Under the pieces are notes generated by a model, which saw only the letters and a program-made list of their open reading frames with translations, did not search any database and was not told where the DNA came from. A program made the translations under genes and the position numbers. From positions 1 to 13,299 of the forward strand of contig JAVBOJ010000042.1 in the NCBI GenBank assembly GCA_031550755.1: a stretch of DNA of 13,299 bases. Direction: 5' to 3'. Shown here in pieces: positions 1-6,079 of this stretch. Position 1 is the first letter of the stretch. Each line of letters begins with the position of its first letter. This DNA is from JAVBOJ01 sp031550755 (GTDB lineage Bacteria; Bacillota; Clostridia; Oscillospirales; UBA929).

Positions 1-348
1 ATGCTGGATGGCGTCCAGCGTTTCCCCGCGGCGGCCGATGAGCAGACCCAGACTGTCGCCGACCAGATCGACGTCGAGCTGCCCGTCGGGCTGCTCGGTG
101 ATCTTGGGGGTGGCACCGGCGTTCATACGCTCGAGTAGGCCGGAGAGGAAGGCCGCGCATTTTTCGGCGCGCGTAACGGAATAGGAAACGCGCACGCGCG
201 CCTGCGAGCCGCCCAGACCGAGAAAGCCGGCCTTGGGTTTTTCCAGCACCTCGACCGACACCTGATCGCGGTCGACCCTGAGCTCGTCCAACGCGGCCTG
301 AATGGCGGCGTCAATGGTTTTCCCGGAGACCTCCAACGTTTTTTCCAT
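1..348 (-). CDS. jag: Jag / KhpB-type RNA-binding protein (SpoIIIJ-associated), 3' part missing
   Basis: Only the first 116 codons are inside the window; the gene continues past base 1. The visible part holds a Jag N-terminal domain (about residues 1-52) with the family signature GFLGLG at residues 41-46. After a linker, a KH RNA-binding domain begins, and its GxxG loop is GRRG at residues 105-108. The R3H domain expected at the C-terminus lies outside. Jag (KhpB/EloR) is a cytoplasmic RNA-binding protein, linked to cell elongation in streptococci and named in Bacillus for its place beside spoIIIJ. The ATG is preceded by AAGGAG at a good distance, which fixes the start. It lies 24 bases downstream of yidC on the same strand, the usual arrangement. 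Identity is firm; its role in this organism is inferred from family and position. Confidence 0.95.
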   Translation of the reverse strand, partial: MEKTLEVSGKTIDAAIQAALDELRVDRDQVSVEVLEKPKAGFLGLGGSQARVRVSYSVTRAEKCAAFLSGLLERMNAGATPKITEQPDGQLDVDLVGDSLGLLIGRRGETLDAIQH

Positions 349-372
349 GCATATATCTCCTTCGGGCGGACA

Positions 373-1383
373 TTATTCGGCGTCCGGCTTTTTTGGCTTG
401 GGCTTGTTTTGCATTTTGTATATGGTTTGGCCGGGCTTGCGTTTGGCCTTTTTGGCCTCAATTTCCTCGGCGCGGCGCTGACGCAGCTCTTCCTTCATGG
501 CGTCCTCGGCGGCCTTGCGGCGGGCGGCCAGCTCGGCGCGCTTGGCGTCCTCGGCGGCCATAATTTTCTGGTAATGCTTGGTGAGGAAAATATCCTGAAT
601 GGCGGTGAAGACGTTCTGGGAGATCCAGTACACGCCCATCAGCGCCGGCAGGACGAAGCCGAAGTAGACGGAAATGCCGAGGGAAAAATAGATCATCATC
701 TTGCCGCTGCCTTGGGCGGCGGGGTTTTTCATCATCTTTTGGGACAGCCAGAAGCTCAAAAAGGCCGTCGCGCCGGACAACAGCGGAATCACAACGAGGG
801 CGTTGAGCCCCGGCGTTTGCGCCAGATTGAGTCCGAGGAAGTTATAGTTGATGTCCAACAGCTTGTCGGCCACATCGGGGAAGGCGGATTGCACCGCGCC
901 GAAATGCTCGTGCAGCAGGTTGGACAGGGACAGCTGATAATACGCGGCGTTGGGGTCCAGCGTCACCCCGGCGAGATTCGTGAGGTACTCGCCGATTTTG
1001 GTGATCTGCTCCTGCGCCAGCCCCATGAGGTTGGCGAAGGGGCGCTGAATGACGCCGTACAGCGCGATGAGGATGGGGAAGGGGAGAAGACTCCAGAGGC
1101 AGCCGCCGGTCATGGAGACATTTTCCTCGCGGTAGACCTTCTGCACCGCCTCGTTGTATTTCACCTTGTCGTTTTTGTATTGGGTTTGCAGCTCCTTGAG
1201 CTTGGGCTGGATGCGCTGGGTCTGCATCATGGCCTTTTTGCCCCGGGCGGAGAAATACAAAAGAACAATTTTGACCACCAACGCGAACAGGATGATGGCC
1301 AGTCCATAGGAGCCGGTGAATTGATACAGCGCTTTGAGAAGCGCCGCAAAGGGCTGCGTAATGATAGAGTCAAAAATATTCAA
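373..1383 (-). CDS. yidC: YidC/Oxa1/SpoIIIJ membrane protein insertase
   Basis: Inserts and folds membrane proteins in the cytoplasmic membrane, alone or with Sec. With a TTG start at 1383 the protein has 336 residues. An upstream in-frame GTG at 1395 lies inside the Shine-Dalgarno sequence GAGGTG (1393-1398), so TTG is the better start. The first membrane segment (about 26-44) is followed by the amphipathic cytoplasmic hairpin (about 45-92). Next come the GGC..LLPFPIL segment (93-112), a long loop (about 116-192), further membrane segments (about 193-214 and 228-266) and a highly charged Lys/Arg/Glu tail (269-336). The groove residue that is Arg in most YidC proteins appears as Lys38, which keeps the charge. 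No lipobox or signal peptide is visible, unlike Bacillus SpoIIIJ. Its neighbours yidD and jag support the call. Which paralogue type (YidC1 or YidC2) cannot be decided from this window. Confidence 0.96.
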   Translation of the reverse strand: MNIFDSIITQPFAALLKALYQFTGSYGLAIILFALVVKIVLLYFSARGKKAMMQTQRIQPKLKELQTQYKNDKVKYNEAVQKVYREENVSMTGGCLWSLLPFPILIALYGVIQRPFANLMGLAQEQITKIGEYLTNLAGVTLDPNAAYYQLSLSNLLHEHFGAVQSAFPDVADKLLDINYNFLGLNLAQTPGLNALVVIPLLSGATAFLSFWLSQKMMKNPAAQGSGKMMIYFSLGISVYFGFVLPALMGVYWISQNVFTAIQDIFLTKHYQKIMAAEDAKRAELAARRKAAEDAMKEELRQRRAEEIEAKKAKRKPGQTIYKMQNKPKPKKPDAE

Positions 1384-1392
1384 AGAAACAAC

Positions 1393-1398
1393 CACCTC
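1393..1398 (-). promoter_or_regulatory. Shine-Dalgarno site of yidC that contains a false GTG start
   Basis: GAGGTG lies nine bases before the TTG codon at 1383. The GTG inside this motif is in frame with yidC, so automated callers may place the start four codons too early. Confidence 0.7.
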
Positions 1399-1438
1399 TG
1401 CCGGGGGCCTGTCCGAGCCGCCGAGTTAACAATTTGTT

Positions 1439-1504
1439 GTAGGGCGCGATGCCCACATCGCGCCGTCGGGTTGCGGTTATAGGGCGCGGCATCCCTGACG
1501 CGCC
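1439..1504. repeat. Two tandem GC-rich palindromic repeats between yidD and yidC
   Basis: Two related units both begin TAGGGCGCG, 40 bases apart. Unit one is a perfect 9-bp stem (1443-1451 with 1456-1464) with loop CCCA. Unit two has 8 of 9 pairs (1483-1491 with 1496-1504) with loop TCCC. Together they fill much of the 132-base gap that interrupts an otherwise tight operon. They resemble the TAGGG-plus-stem intergenic repeats I associate with gut Clostridia genomes; that link is from memory. Neither stem has a run of T on either side, so they do not look like ordinary terminators. Confidence 0.7.
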
Positions 1505-1515
1505 GCCGGCGGGGA

Positions 1516-1725
1516 TTACGGCACGGGATCATACCCGCCCTTATGGAACGGATGACAGCGCAGCAAACGGGCCAACGCCATGCGGCCGCCTCGCCACGCG
1601 CCGTATTTCTCCACCGCCTCCAGGGCGTACTGCGAGCAGGTGGGGGTATAGCGGCAGGAGGGCGGGGTGGCCGGCGAGATATGTTTTCGGTAAAAACGAA
1701 TGAGCGCCAGCAGACATTTTTTCAT
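1516..1725 (-). CDS. yidD: YidD membrane protein insertion efficiency factor
   Basis: A 69-residue protein of the YidD (DUF37) family, thought to be an amphipathic peripheral protein at the inner face of the membrane that helps YidC-dependent insertion. The family pattern is complete: FYRKHISP, then CRYTPTCSQYA with its cysteines, then the G.W.GG segment, a further Cys in CHPF, and the GGYDPVP ending. Its ATG overlaps the rnpA stop in an ATGA arrangement, implying translational coupling. A GGAG motif also lies eight bases upstream, inside rnpA. Length is normal for the family. Sitting between rnpA and yidC is the classic location. Confidence 0.96.
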   Translation of the reverse strand: MKKCLLALIRFYRKHISPATPPSCRYTPTCSQYALEAVEKYGAWRGGRMALARLLRCHPFHKGGYDPVP

Positions 1726-2057
1726 CGGAACAGCTCCAGACGGGCAAACAGCCGCGCCATTTCGCGATCCAGCTCCCCATACGAGGCGGTCGCGGCGCGG
1801 GAACGGGCGACCAGCACCACATCAAAGCCCTGCTTGAGGGAGTCCTCCCTTAGGCGATAGGCTTCCTTGAGGCGGCGACGGATCCGGTTGCGGACGACGG
1901 CGCCGCCGAGCTTGACGCTGACGGTAAGCCCCAGACGGTTCCGGGGCAGGCGATTCGGCCGGACGTATACGGCGAGTAAGCCTCCCGCCGTGGTTTTGCC
2001 CTTGGCGTAGGCCCGCCGAAAATCACGGTTTAGACACAGAGAAACGGTAAAGCGCAT
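1722..2057 (-). CDS. rnpA: Ribonuclease P protein component (C5 protein)
   Basis: The 111-residue protein subunit of RNase P. It binds the catalytic RNA and helps remove 5' leaders from precursor tRNAs. The signature RNR motif is at residues 56-58, inside a strongly basic helix running to about residue 68 (RNRIRRRLKEAYR). The N-terminal part has the usual aromatic/basic pattern (F13, R14, R15, Y17), and the family's KLGGAVVRN segment leads into the RNR box. The ATG is preceded by AAGGAG at seven bases. It follows rpmH by 21 bases and overlaps yidD by four, so all three are probably on one transcript from the promoter at 2268-2297. The RNase P RNA gene is not in this window. Confidence 0.96.
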   Translation of the reverse strand: MRFTVSLCLNRDFRRAYAKGKTTAGGLLAVYVRPNRLPRNRLGLTVSVKLGGAVVRNRIRRRLKEAYRLREDSLKQGFDVVLVARSRAATASYGELDREMARLFARLELFR

Positions 2058-2078
2058 GGCCGGGCTCCTTGGGAGGAT

Positions 2079-2213
2079 TTACGCCGACAGGGCTTTGCGG
2101 CCTTTGGCGCGGCGGGCGGCCAGCACACGGCGGCCGCTTTTGGTGGACATACGCTTGCGGAAGCCGTGCTCGCGGGAGCGCTGACGCTTTTTGGGCTGAT
2201 AGGTACGAAGCAT
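2079..2213 (-). CDS. rpmH: 50S ribosomal protein L34
   Basis: A 44-residue, very basic ribosomal protein of the large subunit. It is recognised by the near-invariant beginning MLRTYQPKKRQR, the central HGFRKRM, and the C-terminal GRRVLAARRAKGRKALSA. The reading frame stays open 28 codons further upstream, but those residues do not fit the family, and AAGGTGG lies eight bases before the ATG at 2213. That ATG is therefore the start. It is the first gene of the leftward operon, about 50 bases downstream of the predicted transcription start. In most Bacillota its divergent neighbour is dnaA, which is absent here. A small possible stem, GCGTC with GACGC, lies in its leader (near 2244-2258). Confidence 0.97.
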   Translation of the reverse strand: MLRTYQPKKRQRSREHGFRKRMSTKSGRRVLAARRAKGRKALSA

Positions 2214-2267
2214 GCAAAACACCACCTTGCGTTCGGGAAAATAGCGCGTCGCTGAGACGCATAGCTC

Positions 2268-2297
2268 ATTATATATGACACTTTGGAGCCGTGTCAA
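2268..2297 (-). promoter_or_regulatory. Consensus housekeeping promoter of the rpmH operon
   Basis: On the minus strand, TTGACA (2297-2292) and TATAAT (2273-2268) are separated by 18 bases. Both boxes match the sigma-A consensus 6 of 6. The predicted start of transcription is near 2261, giving an rpmH leader of about 48 bases. Confidence 0.88.
2276..2296. promoter_or_regulatory. Inverted repeat in the rpmH promoter spacer (possible operator)
   Basis: TGACAC-N9-GTGTCA, with perfect 6-bp arms, lies between and partly over the -35 and -10 boxes of the rpmH promoter. One arm shares bases with the -35 TTGACA, so part of the symmetry may be coincidental. A bound dimeric regulator would block the promoter. 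No regulator gene is nearby. Confidence 0.3.
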
Positions 2298-2394
2298 GAA
2301 AATAAATGAAGGATTGCGGCAGGTTTCCTTCTAATTGCCTGTTTGGAGCCATATACATGGGACAACAAGGGGTAACCTGGAGGGGGTGACGGCG

Positions 2395-3228
2395 TTGTTT
2401 GCGCTGCTGGAGGTAGAATGGATCCCGCGGCTGTCGCGGTTTGACCGGCTGATGGCGCGGCTGCGGCGCGATCCGGCGTTTGTCCTGTGCGAGGAGCGCA
2501 TGGGCGGCGCGTTGATCGTCCGGGTCAAGCTGTCTCTGGAGAGCGACGGCGCGGAAAAACAGAATCGGAGTCGGGTGGAGGCGGCGCTGTCACATCTCGC
2601 GTCGATCGGCGTGACGGGCGTCGTGCCGCCGGCGGTCTTTCCGTTTCGGGACATGCTGGACGCCCATCGGCTGATCCCGGCGTCGCCGGTGGCGCTGTAC
2701 CGCCGGCTGGCGCCCCGCATGGCCGCGCTGGCCGCCGACGCCATGGAGACAACAAGCCCGGCCTCTCTGCGGGTGGCGCTGGTGGGCAAGCGCGCCGGCG
2801 GGGAGCTCTGCGCGGCGGCCGAGGAGCTGTGCCGCCGGCACCGGCATTTGTCGCTGTGCATTGACCGGGGCGCGGAGGAGCTCTGCCGCAGACTGCGGCG
2901 GGAATATGGGGTGTCGGCGGCGGAAAACCCGGAGCATCTCTCCGTCTGCGATATTTTTTTGGTGTTCGACACATGGGAAGCGCCGCGGAGCATTCCGGCC
3001 AAGCAGGGCGCGGCGGTACTGCTGTTGGGCGGGCCGGGCGCGTTTGACATCCCGCCGGGGCGCACCGTGGTCAACGGCGCGCGGCTCGCGCCGCCGGTGC
3101 GGCTGCAAAACTGGTGGCCGTGGGGTTGCGACAACGAGGCGCTGCTCATGGCGCTTTTGGCCTCCGGCGCGGTGCAGCTCTCGGAGGTGACGGTGCTGTC
3201 GCTGACCTGCGACGGCGCGCCCGCCTGA
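2395..3228 (+). CDS. Protein of unknown function at the usual dnaA position
   Basis: Not recognised. The likely start is the TTG at 2395, five bases after a GGGGGTGA stretch (2382-2389). A GTG at 2386 and a TTG at 2335 are also in frame, but the first overlaps this motif and the second has no binding site. The product is about 277 residues, soluble, and rich in Arg, Ala and Leu, with no signal peptide or membrane segment. The N-terminal part carries a GVTGVVPPAVFPF segment near residue 75. The second half starts with a strand-like SLRVALVGKR (about 124-133) and reads as alternating strands and helices (RHLSLCID, CDIFLVF, GAAVLLLGG). This suggests a Rossmann-like or other alpha/beta fold, but there is no clear nucleotide-binding glycine motif. 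Base composition matches the neighbours. It diverges from rpmH and precedes the greA promoter. That the protein is real is likely; its role is unknown. Confidence 0.75.
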   Translation: MFALLEVEWIPRLSRFDRLMARLRRDPAFVLCEERMGGALIVRVKLSLESDGAEKQNRSRVEAALSHLASIGVTGVVPPAVFPFRDMLDAHRLIPASPVALYRRLAPRMAALAADAMETTSPASLRVALVGKRAGGELCAAAEELCRRHRHLSLCIDRGAEELCRRLRREYGVSAAENPEHLSVCDIFLVFDTWEAPRSIPAKQGAAVLLLGGPGAFDIPPGRTVVNGARLAPPVRLQNWWPWGCDNEALLMALLASGAVQLSEVTVLSLTCDGAPA

Positions 3229-3243
3229 ATTTACGTTTCGCTA

Positions 3244-3272
3244 TTGACAAACAAGTAAAATATCCGTATAAT
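3244..3272 (+). promoter_or_regulatory. Consensus housekeeping promoter of greA
   Basis: TTGACA (3244-3249) and TATAAT (3267-3272) are 17 bases apart, a perfect sigma-A match. They sit in an AT-rich island of about 60 bases within GC-rich DNA. The predicted start is near 3279, leaving about 130 bases of leader before greA. The leader has several C/T-rich blocks (3310-3362) and only one short possible stem near its end (ACCG with CGGT). I recognise no riboswitch. Confidence 0.9.
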
Positions 3273-3411
3273 CTTATCTAATGTAAAAGAAACATGCCCA
3301 CGAACGGACATTTTTCCCATACACGCGACACCTTTTCCCCTATTTCTCCGGTGCGCTTTCCCCATAAAACGACAGACCGCTTCGGTTTACAGAAAGGACA
3401 TGGTTGCCGCC

Positions 3412-3885
3412 ATGCAGAAATCGTATAAGCTGACCCGCGAGCGCCTGACGGCGCTGGAAGAGGAGCTCCGCTATTTAAAAACCGTGCGCGAAAAAGAAGT
3501 CGCCGAGCAGATCAAGGAGGCCCGCTCCTTCGGCGATCTTTCGGAAAACAGCGAATATGACGAGGCCAAAAACGAACAGGGCCGCCTGTTTTCCCGCATC
3601 GCCGAGATCGAGAATGTGCTGATGCACGCCAGTGTCATTGAAACCGAGCAGCTTCAGGCCGACAAGGTGATCACCGGCTGCCGCGTCCGGGTCGTCGATT
3701 TGGAGACCGAGGAAGAAGAGGAATACACGCTGGTCGGCTCGCAGGAGGCCAATCCGCTCAAAAACCTCATTTCCGACGAATCTCCTTTCGGCAGGGCGCT
3801 GCTGGGTTGCGCCGAAGGGCAGGAAATCCGCGTAGAGGTTCCGGTGGGTACGCTGCGCTACCGCGTCGCCGGCATCCAGATCTGA
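3412..3885 (+). CDS. greA: Transcription elongation factor GreA
   Basis: Rescues backtracked RNA polymerase by stimulating cleavage of the nascent RNA from within the secondary channel. The product is 157 residues, the normal family length. The N-terminal coiled coil (about 1-72) has the canonical EARSFGDLSENSEYDEAK segment, which carries the acidic residues at its tip. The C-terminal FKBP-like domain follows, with the family's SPFGRALLG and the closing VPVGTLRYRVAGI. An in-frame ATG at 3400 is only one base from the AAAGGA motif, which is too close. The ATG at 3412 is 13 bases away and gives the usual N-terminus, so I prefer it. GreA is the first gene after the promoter at 3244 and lies directly upstream of lysS, a common pairing in Clostridia. 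Identity is certain; only the exact start is slightly open. Confidence 0.96.
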   Translation: MQKSYKLTRERLTALEEELRYLKTVREKEVAEQIKEARSFGDLSENSEYDEAKNEQGRLFSRIAEIENVLMHASVIETEQLQADKVITGCRVRVVDLETEEEEEYTLVGSQEANPLKNLISDESPFGRALLGCAEGQEIRVEVPVGTLRYRVAGIQI

Positions 3886-3893
3886 ATACACAA

Positions 3894-3931
3894 AAGCGGC
3901 CGCGGAGTATGCGGCCGCTTGTTGAATTTTT
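3894..3931 (+). terminator. Strong hairpin between greA and lysS, weak terminator or attenuator
   Basis: A perfect 10-bp stem (AAGCGGCCGC at 3894-3903 with GCGGCCGCTT at 3911-3920) encloses loop GGAGTAT. The run of five T starts six bases after the stem (3927-3931) instead of immediately, so termination may be partial. No promoter is visible between it and lysS, so lysS probably depends on read-through. Confidence 0.65.
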
Positions 3932-3949
3932 CCCCGGGAGGAAGTTTTT

Positions 3950-5449
3950 ATGTCTGAGGAAATGATCCGCCAGGAAGAGCAGACCGAGCAGGAGATATCC
4001 CAGCTCATGGCCGTTCGGATGGAAAAGCTGGAAGCCCTACAGGCCGAAGGCAATGACCCGTTTCAAATCACCACCTTTGCGGTGGACGCGGCGAGCGCCG
4101 AGATCAAGGACAATTTTGAGGCCATGGACGGCAAGACCGTTTCGCTGGCCGGGCGCATCATGTCCAAGCGCGACATGGGCCGCGCCTTTTTCTGCGACCT
4201 GATGGACGCCAAGGGTCGCATCCAGCTCTACGTGCAGGTGGGCGACCTGGGCGAGGAGGCCTTCGCCCGGTTTAAAAAGTTCGACATCAGCGACATCGTC
4301 GGGGTGGAGGGCTTTGTGTTCCGCACCCGCCGGGGCGAGATCTCGGTGCATTGCCACAGCGTCACGCTGCTGTCCAAGTCGCTGCGGCCGCTGCCCGAGA
4401 AGTACCACGGCCTGCGGGACACCGACCTGCGCTACCGCCAGCGGTATCTTGACCTCATCATGAACCCCGAGGTGCGCCGCACCTTTATGATCCGCAGCCG
4501 GGTGGTGAAGGAAGTCCGCGCCTATCTCGACGCCAAAGGATTTTTGGAGGTCGAGACGCCGGTGCTGTCCACCCTGTCGGGCGGGGCCAACGCCCGCCCC
4601 TTTGTCACCCATCACAACACGCTGGATATTCAAATGTACCTGCGCATCGCCACCGAGCTGCACCTCAAGCGGCTCATCGTGGGCGGGTTTGACCGGGTCT
4701 ATGAGATCGGACGGCTGTTCCGCAACGAGGGCATGTCGGTCAAGCACAACCCGGAATTTACCACGGTGGAATGGTACGAGGCGTACGCCAATATGGAAAC
4801 CATGCTGACGGAGTGCGAGGAGCTGCTCTCCGGCATGGCGCAGAATATTCTGGAGACCACCGACATCACCTACCAGGGGCAGGCCATTTCGATGGCGCGG
4901 CCCTTTGCCCGCATGAGCATGGCCGAGGCGGTCAAGCTCCACACCGGCGTCGATTTTCTGGCGCTTTCCACCGACGAGGAGGCCAGAGCCGCCGCCAGGA
5001 GCGCCGGCGTCGAGGGCAAGGACGGTCTGAGCTGGGGCGAATGGCTGTATGAATGCTTCGACCAGAAGGTCGAGGCCCGGCTCGTCCAGCCCACCTTTAT
5101 CACGCGGCATCCCATCGAGGTATCGCCGCTGGCCAAGCGCTGCGTCGACGACCCGCGCCTGACCGACCGGTTTGAGCTGTTTATCGGCGGGCGGGAATAC
5201 GCCAACGCCTTCTCCGAGCTCAACGACCCGGTGGATCAGCGCAGGCGGTTTGAGCGGCAGGCGGCCCTGCGCGCCTCGGGCGACGAGGAGGCCGGCATGA
5301 TGGACGAGGATTTCCTCACGGCGCTGGAGTACGGCCTGCCGCCCACCGGCGGCATCGGCCTCGGCATCGATCGGCTCTGTATGTTGCTGACCGACAGCGC
5401 GTCCATCCGGGATGTCATTTTGTTCCCCACGATGAAGAATATCACCTAA
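3950..5449 (+). CDS. lysS: Lysyl-tRNA synthetase, class II
   Basis: Charges tRNA-Lys with lysine in the cytoplasm. At 499 residues it has the normal bacterial length. After a short acidic N-terminal extension, an OB-fold anticodon-binding domain spans about residues 60-170. The class II catalytic core follows: motif 2 around RLFRNEGMSVKHNPEF (R258, N259, E260) and motif 3 around GGIGLGIDRL (residues 467-476, R475). The family's EVSPLAKR and GGREYANAFSELNDP substrate-pocket segments are intact. The ATG is preceded by GGGAGG at eight bases. There is no T-box leader; the gap to greA is only 64 bases and is mostly hairpin. It is followed 33 bases later by a membrane protein gene in the same direction. 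No key residue appears to be missing. Confidence 0.97.
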   Translation: MSEEMIRQEEQTEQEISQLMAVRMEKLEALQAEGNDPFQITTFAVDAASAEIKDNFEAMDGKTVSLAGRIMSKRDMGRAFFCDLMDAKGRIQLYVQVGDLGEEAFARFKKFDISDIVGVEGFVFRTRRGEISVHCHSVTLLSKSLRPLPEKYHGLRDTDLRYRQRYLDLIMNPEVRRTFMIRSRVVKEVRAYLDAKGFLEVETPVLSTLSGGANARPFVTHHNTLDIQMYLRIATELHLKRLIVGGFDRVYEIGRLFRNEGMSVKHNPEFTTVEWYEAYANMETMLTECEELLSGMAQNILETTDITYQGQAISMARPFARMSMAEAVKLHTGVDFLALSTDEEARAAARSAGVEGKDGLSWGEWLYECFDQKVEARLVQPTFITRHPIEVSPLAKRCVDDPRLTDRFELFIGGREYANAFSELNDPVDQRRRFERQAALRASGDEEAGMMDEDFLTALEYGLPPTGGIGLGIDRLCMLLTDSASIRDVILFPTMKNIT

Positions 5450-5482
5450 ACGATAACAGGAGTTTGGAACGAGGCGCGAACG

Positions 5483-6079
5483 ATGTGGAAGACATTTAAG
5501 CACTGGTTTGTCAACAGTTTTTGGTATCATTACAAATGGCATGTCGCGGTGGTGCTGCTTGTGGCGCTGACGGTTGTGTTCGTAGTGAACGAGATCTCCG
5601 GCCGGGTGCGGTACGATCTGAGCTATGTCGTCGCGGTGGAGGCGCGGGCCTACGAGCCGCAGGCCGCCGAGATAAGCGAGATCGCGGGGGAGACGGTCGG
5701 CGACCAAAATGGCGACGGGCAGATCTATGTCTACGGCGCGGTGCTCTCGCTGGACGACAGCAACGAGGAAGGCGTCTACAACAACCAGCGCTTGGCCACG
5801 ATTTTTGTGGACGACGCGTATCTTTTGTATTTTATCGACGAGCTCACCGCCGAACGCATCGGCCAGTGGGAGGAATTTTTCCGGCCGTGGTCTGATTTTG
5901 GCATCGAGACCGGGTCGGAGGATCCGTATCTCCTGCGGGTGGACACATGGCCGGTGTTTCAGCGGGCGGGCCTGACCGATGGGCCGCTGTACGCGGGCAT
6001 CAAGAACAGCAAAGAGGAAGACAGACAGGGCGCCGAAGCGGCGGCCGCTCTGATTCGGGCGTTGCGGGAGCATGCATAA
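5483..6079 (+). CDS. Membrane-anchored protein of unknown function, upstream of the Ktr genes
   Basis: The product has 198 residues and I do not recognise its family. The N-terminus is aromatic and basic (WKTFKHWF, YHYKWH). A single membrane segment follows (about residues 21-36), then a 160-residue acidic domain that should face outside, since the basic residues lie before the segment. There is no lipobox or obvious cleavage site. The domain contains D74-x-N76-x-D78-G79-x-I81, which resembles a calcium-binding EF-hand or dockerin loop, and a strand-rich stretch around the segment VYGAVLSLDD. GAGG lies eight bases before the ATG. Its stop is two bases before ktrB copy 1, and its last codons supply that gene's ribosome binding site, so the two are translated from one message. 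A role in potassium transport is possible only by location. Small proteins with a similar YKWH-type anchor occur in Clostridia as far as I recall, but I cannot name a family. Confidence 0.85.
   Translation: MWKTFKHWFVNSFWYHYKWHVAVVLLVALTVVFVVNEISGRVRYDLSYVVAVEARAYEPQAAEISEIAGETVGDQNGDGQIYVYGAVLSLDDSNEEGVYNNQRLATIFVDDAYLLYFIDELTAERIGQWEEFFRPWSDFGIETGSEDPYLLRVDTWPVFQRAGLTDGPLYAGIKNSKEEDRQGAEAAAALIRALREHA

Noticed and set aside
409..1482. 357-codon open frame on the plus strand opposite yidC
   Set aside because: The composition is biased and the frame mirrors the yidC codons. No family features are seen.
2079..2297. N-terminally extended rpmH (72 codons)
   Set aside because: The extension crosses the promoter, does not fit L34, and the internal ATG has its own ribosome binding site.
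2282..2350. Direct repeat TTTGGAGCC at 2282-2290 and 2342-2350
   Set aside because: It is only nine bases long with unrelated flanks, so chance or minor duplication is enough.
3886..3949. T-box or other tRNA-sensing leader before lysS
   Set aside because: The gap is too short and is mostly one simple hairpin; no T-box sequence is present.
5450..5482. Cyclic di-AMP (ydaO) riboswitch controlling the ktr genes
   Set aside because: There is no intergenic space large enough upstream of the ktr operon in this window.
4037..6073. 678-codon open frame on the minus strand, opposite lysS and the next gene
   Set aside because: It is a shadow frame produced by high-GC third positions. The product is His/Gln/Arg-rich with no domain, and the plus strand encodes a clear LysS.
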